From the NCBI GenBank assembly GCA_031769625.1, contig JAUIMM010000646.1:1783001-1847000 (forward strand): 64,000 nucleotides of DNA, written 5' to 3'. Positions 22,915 through 34,350 of the stretch are shown in pieces (position 1 is the first letter of the stretch; every line of letters begins with the position of its first letter). The stretch is from Taudactylus pleione. Its lineage: Eukaryota > Chordata > Amphibia > Anura > Myobatrachidae. Below the pieces are notes generated by a model. That model was given only the letters and a program-made list of their open reading frames with translations. It did no database searches and was not told the DNA's origin. Position numbers and translations under genes: made by a program.

Positions 22915-24364
22915 TTGTATGCATACCTAACATTTGATGTCTTGCATTTTTTTGCAATTGATTGCACGTTTATTGTTGCTTATATACAATTACCATTATT
23001 ATTTACATGGTGTATGGGTACTTGTTATTGAATTGAATTCTAATGTTTCATGTATCCATTGGAAGAGATGTGGCAGGTGGGGAGTTTGACTTGGGACGGT
23101 ACACCTGTCAAACCGTAACGCAGGAGTCCTAAGGCGAGCTCAGGGAGGACAGAAACCTCCCATGGAGCAGAAGGGCAGTGTTTGAAAAATGACAGAGGAG
23201 CTGATTGGTTGGCGATTTATCTCTCTCCACTTTTTCGCTCTCCAATCTACCCCTTGGTAATAGACCTACATGAGATATCAAACACAGCTCTGTCTGCGAT
23301 TGTCCTGTTTTTATCATTTTCATTATTTATTCAGATATTTGTGCATTGCAGTATTCATCCATATCTAGTGGTGAATTTCCTATTAGGCACGTGAGACACG
23401 TGCATAGGGGAGACACTTATTGGGGGTCTATATGAACACAAAAAGAGAAGGAAAATGAACTGTCATGGGTGGTGCACTATTAATTAAAACATAACTTTTA
23501 ATAAATAATGGTTAATACCTATTATATAGGAAAGACAACAGCGGAAATTGGTAAAATATAAAGTAGTGTAATAAAGACAGAAAATGTGATTGAAAATAAG
23601 TGACAGCGCATGTACCTGCCTCCATTATGTCATAATATAAATTGGCTGGTAATACGTAAAATATCTATGTTAACTCTCTAATATATTTGGGATACACCTT
23701 TCCCTATGTTATCGTGAAAATATATAGATATAGATGAGAATATAAGGTACTACATAAATATAGAGTTCATACCACTGTTATTTAGACTTCAGCCAATCAA
23801 AAAGTGTGTTTGTATTTGACGTCTTTAAATGGCAAATCAACAGACACAAGGCCTATTTATATTTTATTTTCATGGGAAATTAACAAACCAAGAGGGTTAA
23901 GGATCACGTAGGAGTAGTGATCACTAGAAATCCTTCTCTGATATATCAGAATTACATCTGTTTTTAAACCGGCATATCATTATATAATCTCAGGGAGTAA
24001 CTGTCATAATGTACTCAGATAGTTATGGCAAATATAATTACACATGTAAAATAACTGTCTCAGCAGTCCTTGTTGTTCTTTAGGACATCAAAAGTGTACC
24101 TAATGTCCAGGCTTCCCCATTATAGAAACATATATTCACTTTTATAGTGTTTATAACAATTTGCGCTTATTACAGCAGGTGTATCTGGGAAATATGCAGA
24201 TAGAATGCTTTCACCATGTGACCAGGTATTCTATGATGATCATAGCATCACAGACATAAGATTTGCACTGACAATGTCAGATATTTTTCCTGGTTTGGAC
24301 AAACACAAACAACACAACAATACTACATATAATGAGACATGAGGTCAGGTCACACGCGCCGCTA

Positions 24365-24410
24365 ACCGACGCGGCGTTTCACTACACTGGCTTTGTCAAG
24401 GCAAGCCGAA
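24365..24410 (-). ncRNA. Hammerhead-like motif in left Penelope arm
   Basis: On the minus strand the arm contains CTTGACAAAG, a short possible helix, then GTGAAACG and CGCGTCGG. Penelope-like elements are known to carry hammerhead ribozymes in their terminal repeats, with a CUGANGA box, a stem II and a GAAA box followed by GUC. The GAAA and GTC boxes are present, but the first box reads TTGACAA, with A where the catalytic G is expected. It is probably a decayed or divergent ribozyme. Confidence 0.35.
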
Positions 24411-25719
24411 TCTAACATCGGGGTATCCTCATATACCCGGATGTCTAACCCTTGTCCAATCAGAAGAAATCCTAAGTCCGAGTAACCAATCGCGCTAAGT
24501 CGCATCATACTGGACCCGCCCACCTGATCTGCTGAGACTATACTGCTATACTATGGGATTCAATGGTGTCTATTCTGGATAGAGTAATCGAACTTTGAGT
24601 TCACTGATCCCAGTGAGACTATAGTAGAGGCTAACCTATTAGCATATTCACTCCTAGATGGAAACATATATCGTAAATCGGTGATTATATTACCATTTAT
24701 CAAACAGTTTAAAGGAATAGAAATCAAATAAGTAAATATATCAAAACAGCTGATTATACTAATAGAATAACCTATATTTAATATCCAATATAAAGACCAA
24801 ATGAGACCAAAGTAATGGATAGAAAAATCATGGATCAGATTCCAATAAAAATAAAAATAAATGGTGTCTGTGTAGAAAGCCACTCCATATACCAATCCAT
24901 TATTAATGGATCTATATGGATTTCACTGCACCGCTATATAGATAATAATATTTTCAATATTGCAATCAATAGTGCTAATCTCAAATTAATAAATCCACAT
25001 ATCAACAAATATATTAATAAATGAATATCCAATATTCCTAATATAACTCAAATAAAAATACTGATGAAACTACAATAATGTAGTATTAACATAATACTAT
25101 AATGTGATATGAGTGAAAGATGTAAAAACAAAATAATAATAAATAAATGTTAAAAAATGCATAATGTAAATCATTAATTCCAAAACCTATAATGACCCAT
25201 TAAATATTGGTGACAGACAGTGACTCTGATGAAAGTGATGATGCAAGTATGTGTAAAAAATGGATATCAATATAAATGATTAAACCCTGAAGAAAAAGGG
25301 AAAGGAAAAAATAAAAAAAAGAAAGAAAGAAAAATCGTGTGAACATAACAAACCCACTGAAAAATGTGAAAAAAATAATGTGAAAAATTCCTTTAGATCA
25401 CAGCAAAAATTGAGTGAAAAATAAGATAAAATATATCTTTATTATCAAAAAATTATTATAATGAGTGAAGGTGACTGTAAAGATGAATAAAAAAATATAA
25501 AAACTGGTGTAATGGTGTCATGAACATGTAAAATACATACGTGCGCTAATACATATATACCCATGTATATTAATACAGTAAAAACCCATATAAAAATATT
25601 AATAATAATTAAGTAATAAAACACCCAACAGTGCTCCACATGTTATTACATGTGAATCATAATAAATCTGCATTACGTGTATATACATATAAAAAGATAG
25701 AAAAAGTGAATCCAATATG

Positions 25720-26703
25720 TTAATGCATAAAGAAATGTGTAAAAGTTGATAGAAGGGAAGAAATAGAGATTTTATGATACTGAATCATTTTATTTAAAAA
25801 AGATGTATAGTTATTTTCTTCGTTCAAACCTCTAGGTACTAAAGTATCCATGAGAAAAATAAGTTTAGTCTCCTGTTTAAGGAGTTCATTATCAATATCC
25901 CCTCCCCTGATGTTAGTTACAATTTTCTTCATTCCATATACTTTCAGGCCGCTCGGATTGCCTTCATGAAATTTTAAGAAGTGTCTTGCTACCGATGTTA
26001 GTGGTTTGAAGAGGAGTTTGTCTCGTTTGGCATTTTTAATGTTATTCAGATGTTCAAAGATTCTTTTCTTAAGAGGTCTTATAGTCTTACCAATATATTG
26101 TTTGTCACAAGGACAACTTAAGTTGTAAACGACTGCCGTCGTATTACAATCAATATGGTCTTTTATATGCCAGATCTTATTAAATTTGTCCTTGTAGATT
26201 TCCGAAGTATTCATCGTCCAACAAGCTTTACAGGTTCCACATCTTCTGGAGCCTTTTCTAAAGTATAGACATTTTTTAGGTGTTTCAAGATGACTTTGTA
26301 CCAAGTTATCTCTAAGATTCCTGGACCGTCTCCAACTCATTTGGATTCTGTCGCCCAGGATTTCCCTAAGATCTTGATCAGTTTGTAACACATTTAGATG
26401 TTTGTGTAGGATTCTTTGAATCTGTTTCCATTCGTGACAAAAAGTCCCAACATATCTCACACCCTCCTGCTCTTTCTTTTTAACCTTAGGTGTCAATAAT
26501 TGATCTCTGGTATAGTTGGTTGAGTCCGCATGGGCTTTCTTAATAGCCCTATTGCTATAACCTCGGACTCTCAATCTTTCACTTAATTGTTCTGATCTCC
26601 CTTGGAATGTGTGCTCTTCTGAGCAATTTCGCTTCATCCGAAGGAATTCCCCCTTAGGTAATCCCTTCAAAACTGGGGGAAAGTGAGAACTTTTGTTATG
26701 CAA
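25720..26703 (-). pseudogene. Penelope-like linker and GIY-YIG endonuclease region (copy A)
   Basis: A 327-codon open frame in a different register from the RT. It includes the cysteine-rich linker (RRCGTCKACWTM) and a GIY-YIG nuclease core of the Penelope type. The core has VVYNLSCPCDKQYIGKT as the VVY/YIG pair, then RPLKKRIFEHLNNI with the catalytic Arg and His. The carboxy end reads FLMDTLVPRGLNEE and stops near 25720. In Penelope-like elements this domain nicks the target for reverse transcription. The domain itself is uninterrupted, but it is separated from the RT by a frame change. Confidence 0.87.
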
Positions 26704-28684
26704 AATGCTATTAGTAGAGGTTTTTTTGTGGAATAAATCCGATGAAATGTGTCCATCTCTTTATTAGCATTAAGTTTCATCAAGAATTCTTCAAATTGTC
26801 TCACTTCACCCTCCCAGACTATCAAAAGGTCATCGATATATCTGAGCCAAAGAATAATATATTTTGTATATGAATCATTTTCCTGGTTAAATACGTACTC
26901 CCTCTCCCACCACCCCAGGTAGAGATTGGTGTACGTGGGGGCACACGTGGTCCCCATCACCGTCCCTCTTACCTGGAGGTAGAAGTTGTTGTTACATACA
27001 AAATAATTCTTTGTTAATATAAATCATAATAATGAAACGAGGAAGTTGTTGAAGTCAGTATTTGAATCCATGCTCAAAAAGTACTCTACTGCTTTAATCC
27101 CATAATTATGGCTGATACTTGTGTAGAGGCTTTCCACATCACAAGTTATCAGCCACGTACCTTCATCAAGAATAATATCTTGTATCTTATTCAATACATC
27201 AGAAGTATCCCGGGTGAAAGATGGTAAACTAACAACATAATTTCTTAAATGGGAATCCACAAACTTGCTTGCATTCTCAGTAAGACTACCCATCCCAGAG
27301 ACAATTGGTCTTCCGGGTGGGTTGTTTTCATTTTTGTGGATCTTGGGCAATAGGTACAGAGTAGGTATCTTTGGATGCTCTGTCCTTAAAAATTCAAAAT
27401 CCTTCTTAGTTATGATGCCTTCATTTTTTGCTCTTGTAATGATCTTAGTATATAATTCCAAAACATCTATGGTGGGATTGAAGGTTAGACGTTTATAGCA
27501 AGATTCATCTCTCAATTGACGATTCAATTCCATAACATATTGATCTCTCGACCACAGGACCACATTACCACCTTTGTCTGATGGTTTAATTATTGTGTCC
27601 TCCCACATTTGCATTTCTCTTAATGCTCGTCTCTCTTCTCTTTTTAAATTATGGTCACATTCCATGATCCGTTTATTCTTTTCCAAATGATCTAACTCTT
27701 TACTTACTAAATCAACAAAGATCTTAACTTGAGGACAAATGGATGAATCGGGACAAAAAGTGGATTTCTTTTTCAGAGGGATTGTTCTAATACTCATAGA
27801 ATCATCCAAGATTGATGTTTCTAATTGTTCAAATGATAATTGTGTTTCTCCCAATTCTTCCAAAATTGAGACAGCTATTAAGTCATCCTGTGAAAGATCT
27901 CTGGGATTAGATGTACTTTCCTCCCTTTCCCCTCTGTTTTTTAAAAAAATTTTTAGAAGAAGTTTTCTTGCGAAAAGGTTAATATCCTTCTTACATTCAA
28001 ATCTATCGAATGATTGCGTAGGTGAGAAGGAGAGTCCTTTGTTAAGGACTTCTATTTGTGAAGATGTTGGTACACTTTCTGTTAGATTGATAACTCTCAG
28101 GGTATCCAATTCATTTATTTCCTGTATTTCTGATAATCCCTGGGTTCGTCTCTCCAATCCCCTTAAACTTCGTTTGCCTCTTCTTTCCTCTCCTAATCCT
28201 CTTGGAGGTAATCCTATGTTTTCTCTGGTTGCTCTGGGAGTTAACTCTAAAAAATCCATTTGTTGTCTATGAAATGAAGTTTGTTTTACTATATTTTCAT
28301 TATCAGATGAATCAATATCAGAGGTGGTATAATTCATACGCTCATTTGATACTCTTTTGTTCATATGATTCCACTTATATACTCTGTTAGAGGCAAAGTC
28401 ATTTTTGTCCCTCTGCAATTTGCCCCGCTTCCTACTGATCACTTCTTTCTCAATCTCTTCAACTTCCCTCTTATATTTGTCATATGTTTTTTGAAACTTC
28501 TCCATCCCTTCAAAAATTTTTAATTTAGTACCCAATGTGGATATCTCTTGTGAAAATTTATTTAGCAGTAATTCATCATGTTTGATCAGTATGGAGATCA
28601 GATTCAGTGAGCATGTAGTGAGAATTTTCTCCCACTCAATTTTCAAGGTGTCGCTAGCTAATTCAAAGGAAGGGAATACTTTTG
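26667..28684 (-). pseudogene. Penelope-like reverse transcriptase region (copy A)
   Basis: The reading frame runs without an upstream start codon from the head-to-head junction, so the amino end is missing. From 28646 it is open for 540 codons. It shows the Penelope RT landmarks in order: IIKPSDKGGNVVLW, LPKIHKNENNPPGRPIVSGM, TCDVESLYTSI. An in-frame TGA near 27026 interrupts it. The same frame then continues with GTTCAPTYTNLYLG and the catalytic box RYIDDLLIVW near 26830. A frame change at a seven-A run near 26735 moves the rest to another frame. The RT is closest in kind to telomerase RT, as known for this class. Two breaks make this copy inactive as it stands. Confidence 0.88.
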
Positions 28685-28689
28685 GTCTT

Positions 28690-28957
28690 TGAACATCTGA
28701 ATAACATTAAAAATGCCAAATGAGACAAACTCCTCTTCAAACCACTAACATTGGTAGCAAGACACTTCTTAAAATTTCATGGAGCCAATCCGAGCGGTCA
28801 GAAAGTATATGGAATGAAGAAAATTGTAACTAACATCAGGGGAGGGGATATTGATAATGAATTCCTTAAACAGGAGACTAAACTTATTTTTCTCATGGAT
28901 ACTTTAGTACCTAGAGGTTTGAATGAAGAAAATAACTATACATCTTTTTTGAAATAA
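28690..28957 (+). pseudogene. Carboxy end of GIY-YIG protein (copy B, truncated)
   Basis: Copy B begins inside the GIY-YIG coding region. From 28751 it has an open frame of 68 codons (VARHFLKFHGANPSGQKVYG to GLNEENNYTSFLK) that repeats the end of the copy A protein with a handful of changes. Upstream bases 28690-28750 are homologous to copy A but carry a stop. No RT or start is present, so it is a 5'-truncated remnant. It forms the inner end of the right palindrome arm. Confidence 0.87.
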
Positions 28958-30365
28958 AATGATTCAGTATCATAAAATCTCTATTTCTTCCCTTCTATCA
29001 ATTTTTACACATTTCTTTATGCATTAACATATTGGATTCACTTTTTCTATCTTTTTATATGTATATACACGTAATGCAGATTTATTATGATTCACATGTA
29101 ATAACATGTGGAGCACTGTTGGGTGTTTTATTACTTAATTATTATTAATATTTTTATATGGGTTTTTACTGTATTAATATACATGGGTATATATGTATTA
29201 GTGCACGTAAGTATTTTACAATTATGTATTTTACATATTCATGACACCATTACACCAGTTTTTATATTTTTTTATTCATCTTTACAGTTACCTTCACTCA
29301 TTATAATAATTTTTTGATAATAAAGATATATTTTATCTTATTTTTCACTCAATTTTTGCTGTGATCTAAAGGAATTTTTCACATTATTTTTTTCACATTT
29401 TTCAGTGGGTTTGTTATGTTCACACGATTTTTCTTTCTTTCTTTCTTTTCTTTTTTCCTTTCCCTTTTTCTTCAGGGTTTAATCATTTATATTGATATCC
29501 ATTTTTTACACATACTTGCATCATCACTTTCATCAGAGTCACTGTCTGTCACCAATATTTAATGGGTCATTATAGGTTTTGGAATTAATGATTTACATTA
29601 TGCATTTTTTAACATTTATTTATTAATTATTATTTTGTTTTTACATCTTTCACTCATATCACATTATAGTATTATGTTAATACTACATTATTGTAGTTTC
29701 ATCAGTATTTTTATTTGAGTTATATTAGGAATATTGGATATTCATTTATTAATATATTTGTTGATATGTGGATTTATTAATTTGAGATTGGCACTATTGA
29801 TTGCAATATTGAAAATATTATTGAAAATATTATTATCTATATAGTGGTGCAGTGAAATCCATATAGATCCATTAATAATGGATTGGTATATGGAGTGGCT
29901 TTCTACACAGACACCATTTATTTTTATTGGAATCTGATCCATGATTTTTCTATCCATTACTTTGGCCTCATTTGGTCTTTATATTGGATATTAAATATAG
30001 GTTATTCTATTAGTATAATCAGCTGTTTTGATATATTTACTTATTTGATTTCTATTCCTTTAAACTGTTTGATAAATGGTAATATAATCACCGATTTACG
30101 ATATATGTTTCCATCTAGGAGGGAATATGCTAATAGGTTAGCCTCTACTATAGTCTCACTGGGATCAGTGAACTCGAAGTTCGATTACTCTATCCTGAAT
30201 AGACACCATTGAATCCCATACTATAGCAGTATAGTCTCAGCAAATCAGGTGGGCGGGTCCAGCATGACGCGACTTAGCGCGATTGGTTACTCGGACTTCG
30301 GATTTCTTCTGATTGGACAAGGGTTAGACATCCGGGTATATGAGGATACCCCGATGTTAGATTTG

Positions 30366-30410
30366 GCTTGCCTTGACAAAGCCAGTGTAGCGAAACGTCG
30401 CGTCGGTTAG
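30366..30410 (+). ncRNA. Hammerhead-like motif in right Penelope arm
   Basis: The plus-strand counterpart of the motif in the left arm: CTTGACAAAG, then CCAGTGTAG, then CGAAACGTCGCGTCGG. It differs from the left copy at two positions near the GAAA box. The same first-box deviation is present, so the change predates the two copies or belongs to this subfamily. Confidence 0.35.
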
Positions 30411-31555
30411 CGGCGCGTGTGACCTGACCTCATGTCTCATTATATGTAGTATTGTTGTGTTGTTTGTGTTTGTCCAAACCAGGAAAAATATCTGACATTG
30501 CCAGTGCAAATCTTATGTCTGTGATGCTATGATCATTATAGAATCCCTGGTCACATGGTGAAAGCATTCTATCTGCATATTTCCCAGATACACCTGCTGT
30601 AATAAGCGCAAATTGTTATAAACACTATAAAAGTGAATATATGTTTCTATAATGGGGAAACCTGGACATTAGGTTCACTTTTGATGTCCTAAAGAGCAAC
30701 AAGGACTGCTGAGACAGTTATTTTACATGTTTAATTATATTTGCCATAACTATCTGAGTACATTATGACAGTTACTCCCTGAGATTATATAATGATATGC
30801 CGGTTTAAAAACAGATGTAATTCTGATATATCAGAGAAGGATTTCTAGTGATCACTACTCCTACGTGATCCTTAACCCTCTTGGTTTGTTAATTTCCCAT
30901 GAAAATAAAATATAAATAGGCCTTGTGTCTGTTGATTTGCCATTTAAAGACGTCAAATACAAACACACTTTTTGATTGGCTGAAGTCTAAATAACAGTGG
31001 TATGAACTCTATATTTATGTAGTACCTTATATTCTCATCTATATCTATATATTTTCACGATAACATAGGGAAAGGTGTATCCCAAATATATTAGAGAGTT
31101 AACATAGATATTTTACGTATTACCAGCCAATTTATATTATGACATAATGGAGGCAGGTACATGAGCTGCCATTTATTTTTAATCACATTTTCTGTCTTTA
31201 TTACACTACTTTATATTTTACCAATTTTCGCTGTTGTCTTTCCTATATAATAGGTATTAACCATTATTTATTAAAAGTTATGTTTTAATTAATAGTGCAC
31301 CACCCATGACAGTTCATTTTCCTTCTCTTTTTGTGTTCATATATATACTATAGCTGTCAGTGGTAGCACCCCTCAAGAATACTTTTTGATAGTATATAAA
31401 GAGGGTCCCTGCTAATTTCTAAATTGTGAGTTATTATTATTCTTGTGCGACTGTTACTGCTTCTACTTATTGGGGGTCGGCACTTGGGTGCTTGTTTAAT
31501 TACTGTCAGTCTGAAAGTTTATAGTAACTACAAAATATTTCTACTCTAACCAATG

Positions 31556-31848
31556 CCCTGATTCAGCAAGAAACGCAATTGCAAAGTTGCACACATGCAA
31601 CTTTGCACTTGTTTTCAATAATGCAAATGCAGCTGGAATCACCATTGCGACCATCTGTGGTCGATGGTCGCGCTGGTGGATTGTGGCGGGCGGCTGGCCA
31701 GCTGAGTTAGCCTCAGCTTACTCAGCCTCGCCGGCTTGTGAGCCCAGGATACTGCGTTGATCAACGCAGATCCTGGGCTTGGCGGTTTAAATGCCTCATT
31801 CAACGGCTAGCGGGCGCGTTAGCAGGACCCATACTGCTGAATTAGCCC
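31556..31848. mobile_element. MITE with CCCTGATTCAGCA ends
   Basis: The left end GCCCTGATTCAGCAAGAAAC and the right end TACTGCTGAATTAGCCCC are inverted repeats. Inside is a shorter inverted repeat around GGATCTGCGTTGATC-like sequence (31740-31785). It lies just outside the right target duplication of the Penelope composite. Confidence 0.6.
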
Positions 31849-32220
31849 CCATATGCCATCTTGAGTGGAGTACTATAAACGGGTATGACATGGAGAGACA
31901 AGCCGTCCTCCTTATTAAATATGTATACTTAATTAAAAATAAAACAAAATGTCAAAAAGCTCATATATATATATATATATATATATTCAATATTATATTT
32001 AATTGCCAATAATCAAATGAAGGCTTATAACCAAACAATGAAAGTAATAAAAGTGTGCATAGGGGACGGCTATTACTGCTGTGCCTAGGGACCCCCTAAA
32101 TCCCTCCCTGTCCATACTGTATTTGTGCACCCGAGATGATCTATTTTGTTATTCTCATATCTGTTATGAAGTTACTAAACCAAACTATTTTGTAATAATA
32201 GGTTATAAAACATTACGCAC

Positions 32221-32368
32221 CCATTTCCTGACGTTCTTCCTATTTCAGACAAATCAATATCTGTTTTGCACACCAGTTTTGGATCTTTCCCATCATCACA
32301 GGTTTCATCTGAACTGTCTCCACAATCATTGTCCCCGTTACACAGTAGCCTAGACTTTATACATCTAC
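32221..32368 (-). CDS. c9: c9 exon 4: LDL-receptor class A module and linker into MACPF
   Basis: The exon begins with the codon completing Gly, then [20 protein letters not shown]. This is the calcium-binding half of an LDLRA repeat, with the acidic cluster D-x-x-x-D-x-x-D-E intact. It continues through a linker to EIGRTSGNG, the first strand of the MACPF domain. The acceptor is CTTTCTTGCAG and the donor is AATGG/GTGCGT, phase 2. The residues agree with the mammalian C9 segment at most structural positions. Confidence 0.93.
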
Positions 32369-32574
32369 CTGCAAGAAAGGGTAGCATTCTTTTAAAATAC
32401 TTTCTAACAAACGAAGGTTACACAGACCACTCCGAGAATAAGGGTTATCCATAACTGGGATAAAAACACCAAATTCTGCCATTATGATTATATTCATACA
32501 TTTTTATTTCATTTATTTTTTGATTATTTATGGTTAAAGATGGATTTGCCATGAGACACAATACGTCATACTAA

Positions 32575-33299
32575 GGGGCATATACAATTGGGCGCGAGGT
32601 TTAGCGAGTTAATAACCTTGCGCACCTCGCGCCCAATTCCGGAATACCGCGGCAATGCGCGCTCCCTCTACCAGTGGTATTCAATGAAAAAAATACCCCA
32701 CGCCGCGTAAAATGAAAAAAAAAAACAACACCTACCTGGCAGGGGGTCTCCGCAGCTCCCAGTGGCTTCACCCCTCTCTTCTTACTGGAGAGGGGGCTGC
32801 TGGGTGTCCCAGGGGCTGATGGGAGGAGCAAGGGCTGCTGGCAGATGTAGTTCTCCCAGCGCCCATTCCGGGACACATACACACACCGCACCGGGGGTCA
32901 CACACACACACATACACACACTTACATACAGCACACACACTGACATACTCACCCTGCTGCAGAAGAGCCGGCTCCCGACCCTGGATGAAGAAGATGCAGA
33001 AGACAGCGCTAAGGAAGGTGAGTAATTAAGGACTAATTAAGCTAATTGGATACTTCCAATTGTTTATTTAGTCCTCACGGGGGTGCCGCAGGGGTATCAG
33101 AGCAAGTCCCGGTGATTTCTCCTAAAAATCATCAATTTTAGGAAAAATCACGCTTGCTCAGGAGGTGCGTGAAAAAAAACCTCCCGATGTGTTTTTAAAA
33201 AAACACGCACCTGATAGAATAGCAAAAAACCCGCACCTGCAGGAAAAATCTTGCAGGTGCAGGTTTTTTGCTATTCTCGCACACAATTGAATATGCCCC
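32575..33299. mobile_element. Harbinger-type MITE, 725 bp, TAA borders
   Basis: The ends GGGGCATATACAATTG and CAATTGAATATGCCCC are inverted repeats bordered by TAA at 32572-32574 and 33300-33302. A second hairpin near the right end pairs CGCACCTGCAGGAAAAATC with its complement. A CA-rich microsatellite lies at 32876-32945. It is inserted in c9 intron 3, about 200 bases upstream of exon 4. Confidence 0.82.
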
Positions 33300-34047
33300 T
33301 AAAGATGAGTAGGGTTCCATAGGCACTGAAATTAAAATACATGCATTTATTACGCTAGCTGAACGCATTTACATGCATGAAAACCTAAGGTTTCTGTAAG
33401 CAAGTACAAGCATCAGTGAGTAAGGTGACAGTGAAAACAATATATTCTCTATGTGAGTAATTGTACATATTCCAGAAGCGGCAGAGCAGTGTCCCTGGAG
33501 CTGCATGTTCCATTTTTTGTGTCCGACTCCAGTTTGACCCATTGTTTTCCACTGACCTCCCTGGCCACAAAGTACAATCGCTCAATAAACTCTGCATCTC
33601 TAATCTGTTAACAATTGAATTGCAGCATCACTAGCACTTGACCTTGTTTTGTTCTACCACCAGCCGATATATATGGACTAGGAGACAGTTTTCCTTTGCA
33701 AACTGCCTATTTAATATTTCAAAGAAAAATTAACTGATAGTATAAAGTTATCTGAGTGTTAAGAGCCGCCGTCACCGCTCAATACAGGCCTGTGGCTGTT
33801 GCTAGGCAGCCAGGATGCCGCGTGTCTGTAGCCGCTAGCCTGACGATCCTGCTGGTTGCTGTGCAACCAGGAGATGCCGGGGGGCTTTATCGCATGATGG
33901 TCCCGGACAGGACAAATAGGCAGGATGCTGGCTGCGTAGGGGCTGGACATGATACTAGCCTGCCATTGGTGCAAGTCTTTGTTTAAAGGGCATCCAGCCC
34001 TGCACACCTTGCTGGTAATGGTTCTTACACTTCCGTGTAAGCCTCTG

Positions 34048-34350
34048 GCATACCTCCCAACATGACCCTCTCCAGGAGGGACACAATGCTCCGGTCCTGG
34101 ACTTCCCCAGTAAGAGGTGGGGCTGCAGCGCAGTTCAAAATTCAAATAGGGGAGCCTCACCAACTGTCATTTCACACGCTGCCAAACATCACTGGCTGGG
34201 ACTCACTGGCAGTTGGTGTGACTCCCCTACTTGAATTTTGGACTGTACTGCAGCCCCACCCCTGGAGCCTCCACCAATCATAAAATACCAGGGAAGTCCA
34301 GGACCAGAGCATTGTGTCCCTCCTGGAGAGGGTCATGTTGGGAGGTATGC
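34048..34350. mobile_element. MITE with GCATACCTCCCAACATGACC ends and a nested MITE
   Basis: The two ends are near-perfect inverted repeats of about 60 bases (GCATACCTCCCAACATGACC, TCCAGGAGGGACACAATGCT). Inside, at 34118-34262, is a second inverted repeat (GGTGGGGCTGCAGCGCAGTT, GGAGCCTCACCAACTGTCA). That inner sequence exists alone at 55240-55405, so one element inserted into the other. Confidence 0.8.

Larger units (their letters stand above)
23429..31464 (-). mobile_element. Palindromic composite of two Penelope-like elements, 14-bp target duplication
   Basis: Two Penelope-like copies lie head to head. Copy A (minus strand, 28685 down to 23429) carries the reverse transcriptase and GIY-YIG regions. 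Copy B (plus strand, 28686 to 31464) is truncated and begins within the GIY-YIG region. Sequence 23429-26060 is the near-perfect reverse complement of 28686-31344, so the insertion is a palindrome with arms of about 2.6 kb and a 2.6-kb unique centre. The 14 bases ACTTATTGGGGGTC occur at 23415-23428 and again at 31465-31478, directly outside the composite, which marks both edges as one insertion. Copy B has 120 extra bases at its outer end. The insertion lies in c9 intron 4. Confidence 0.9.
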
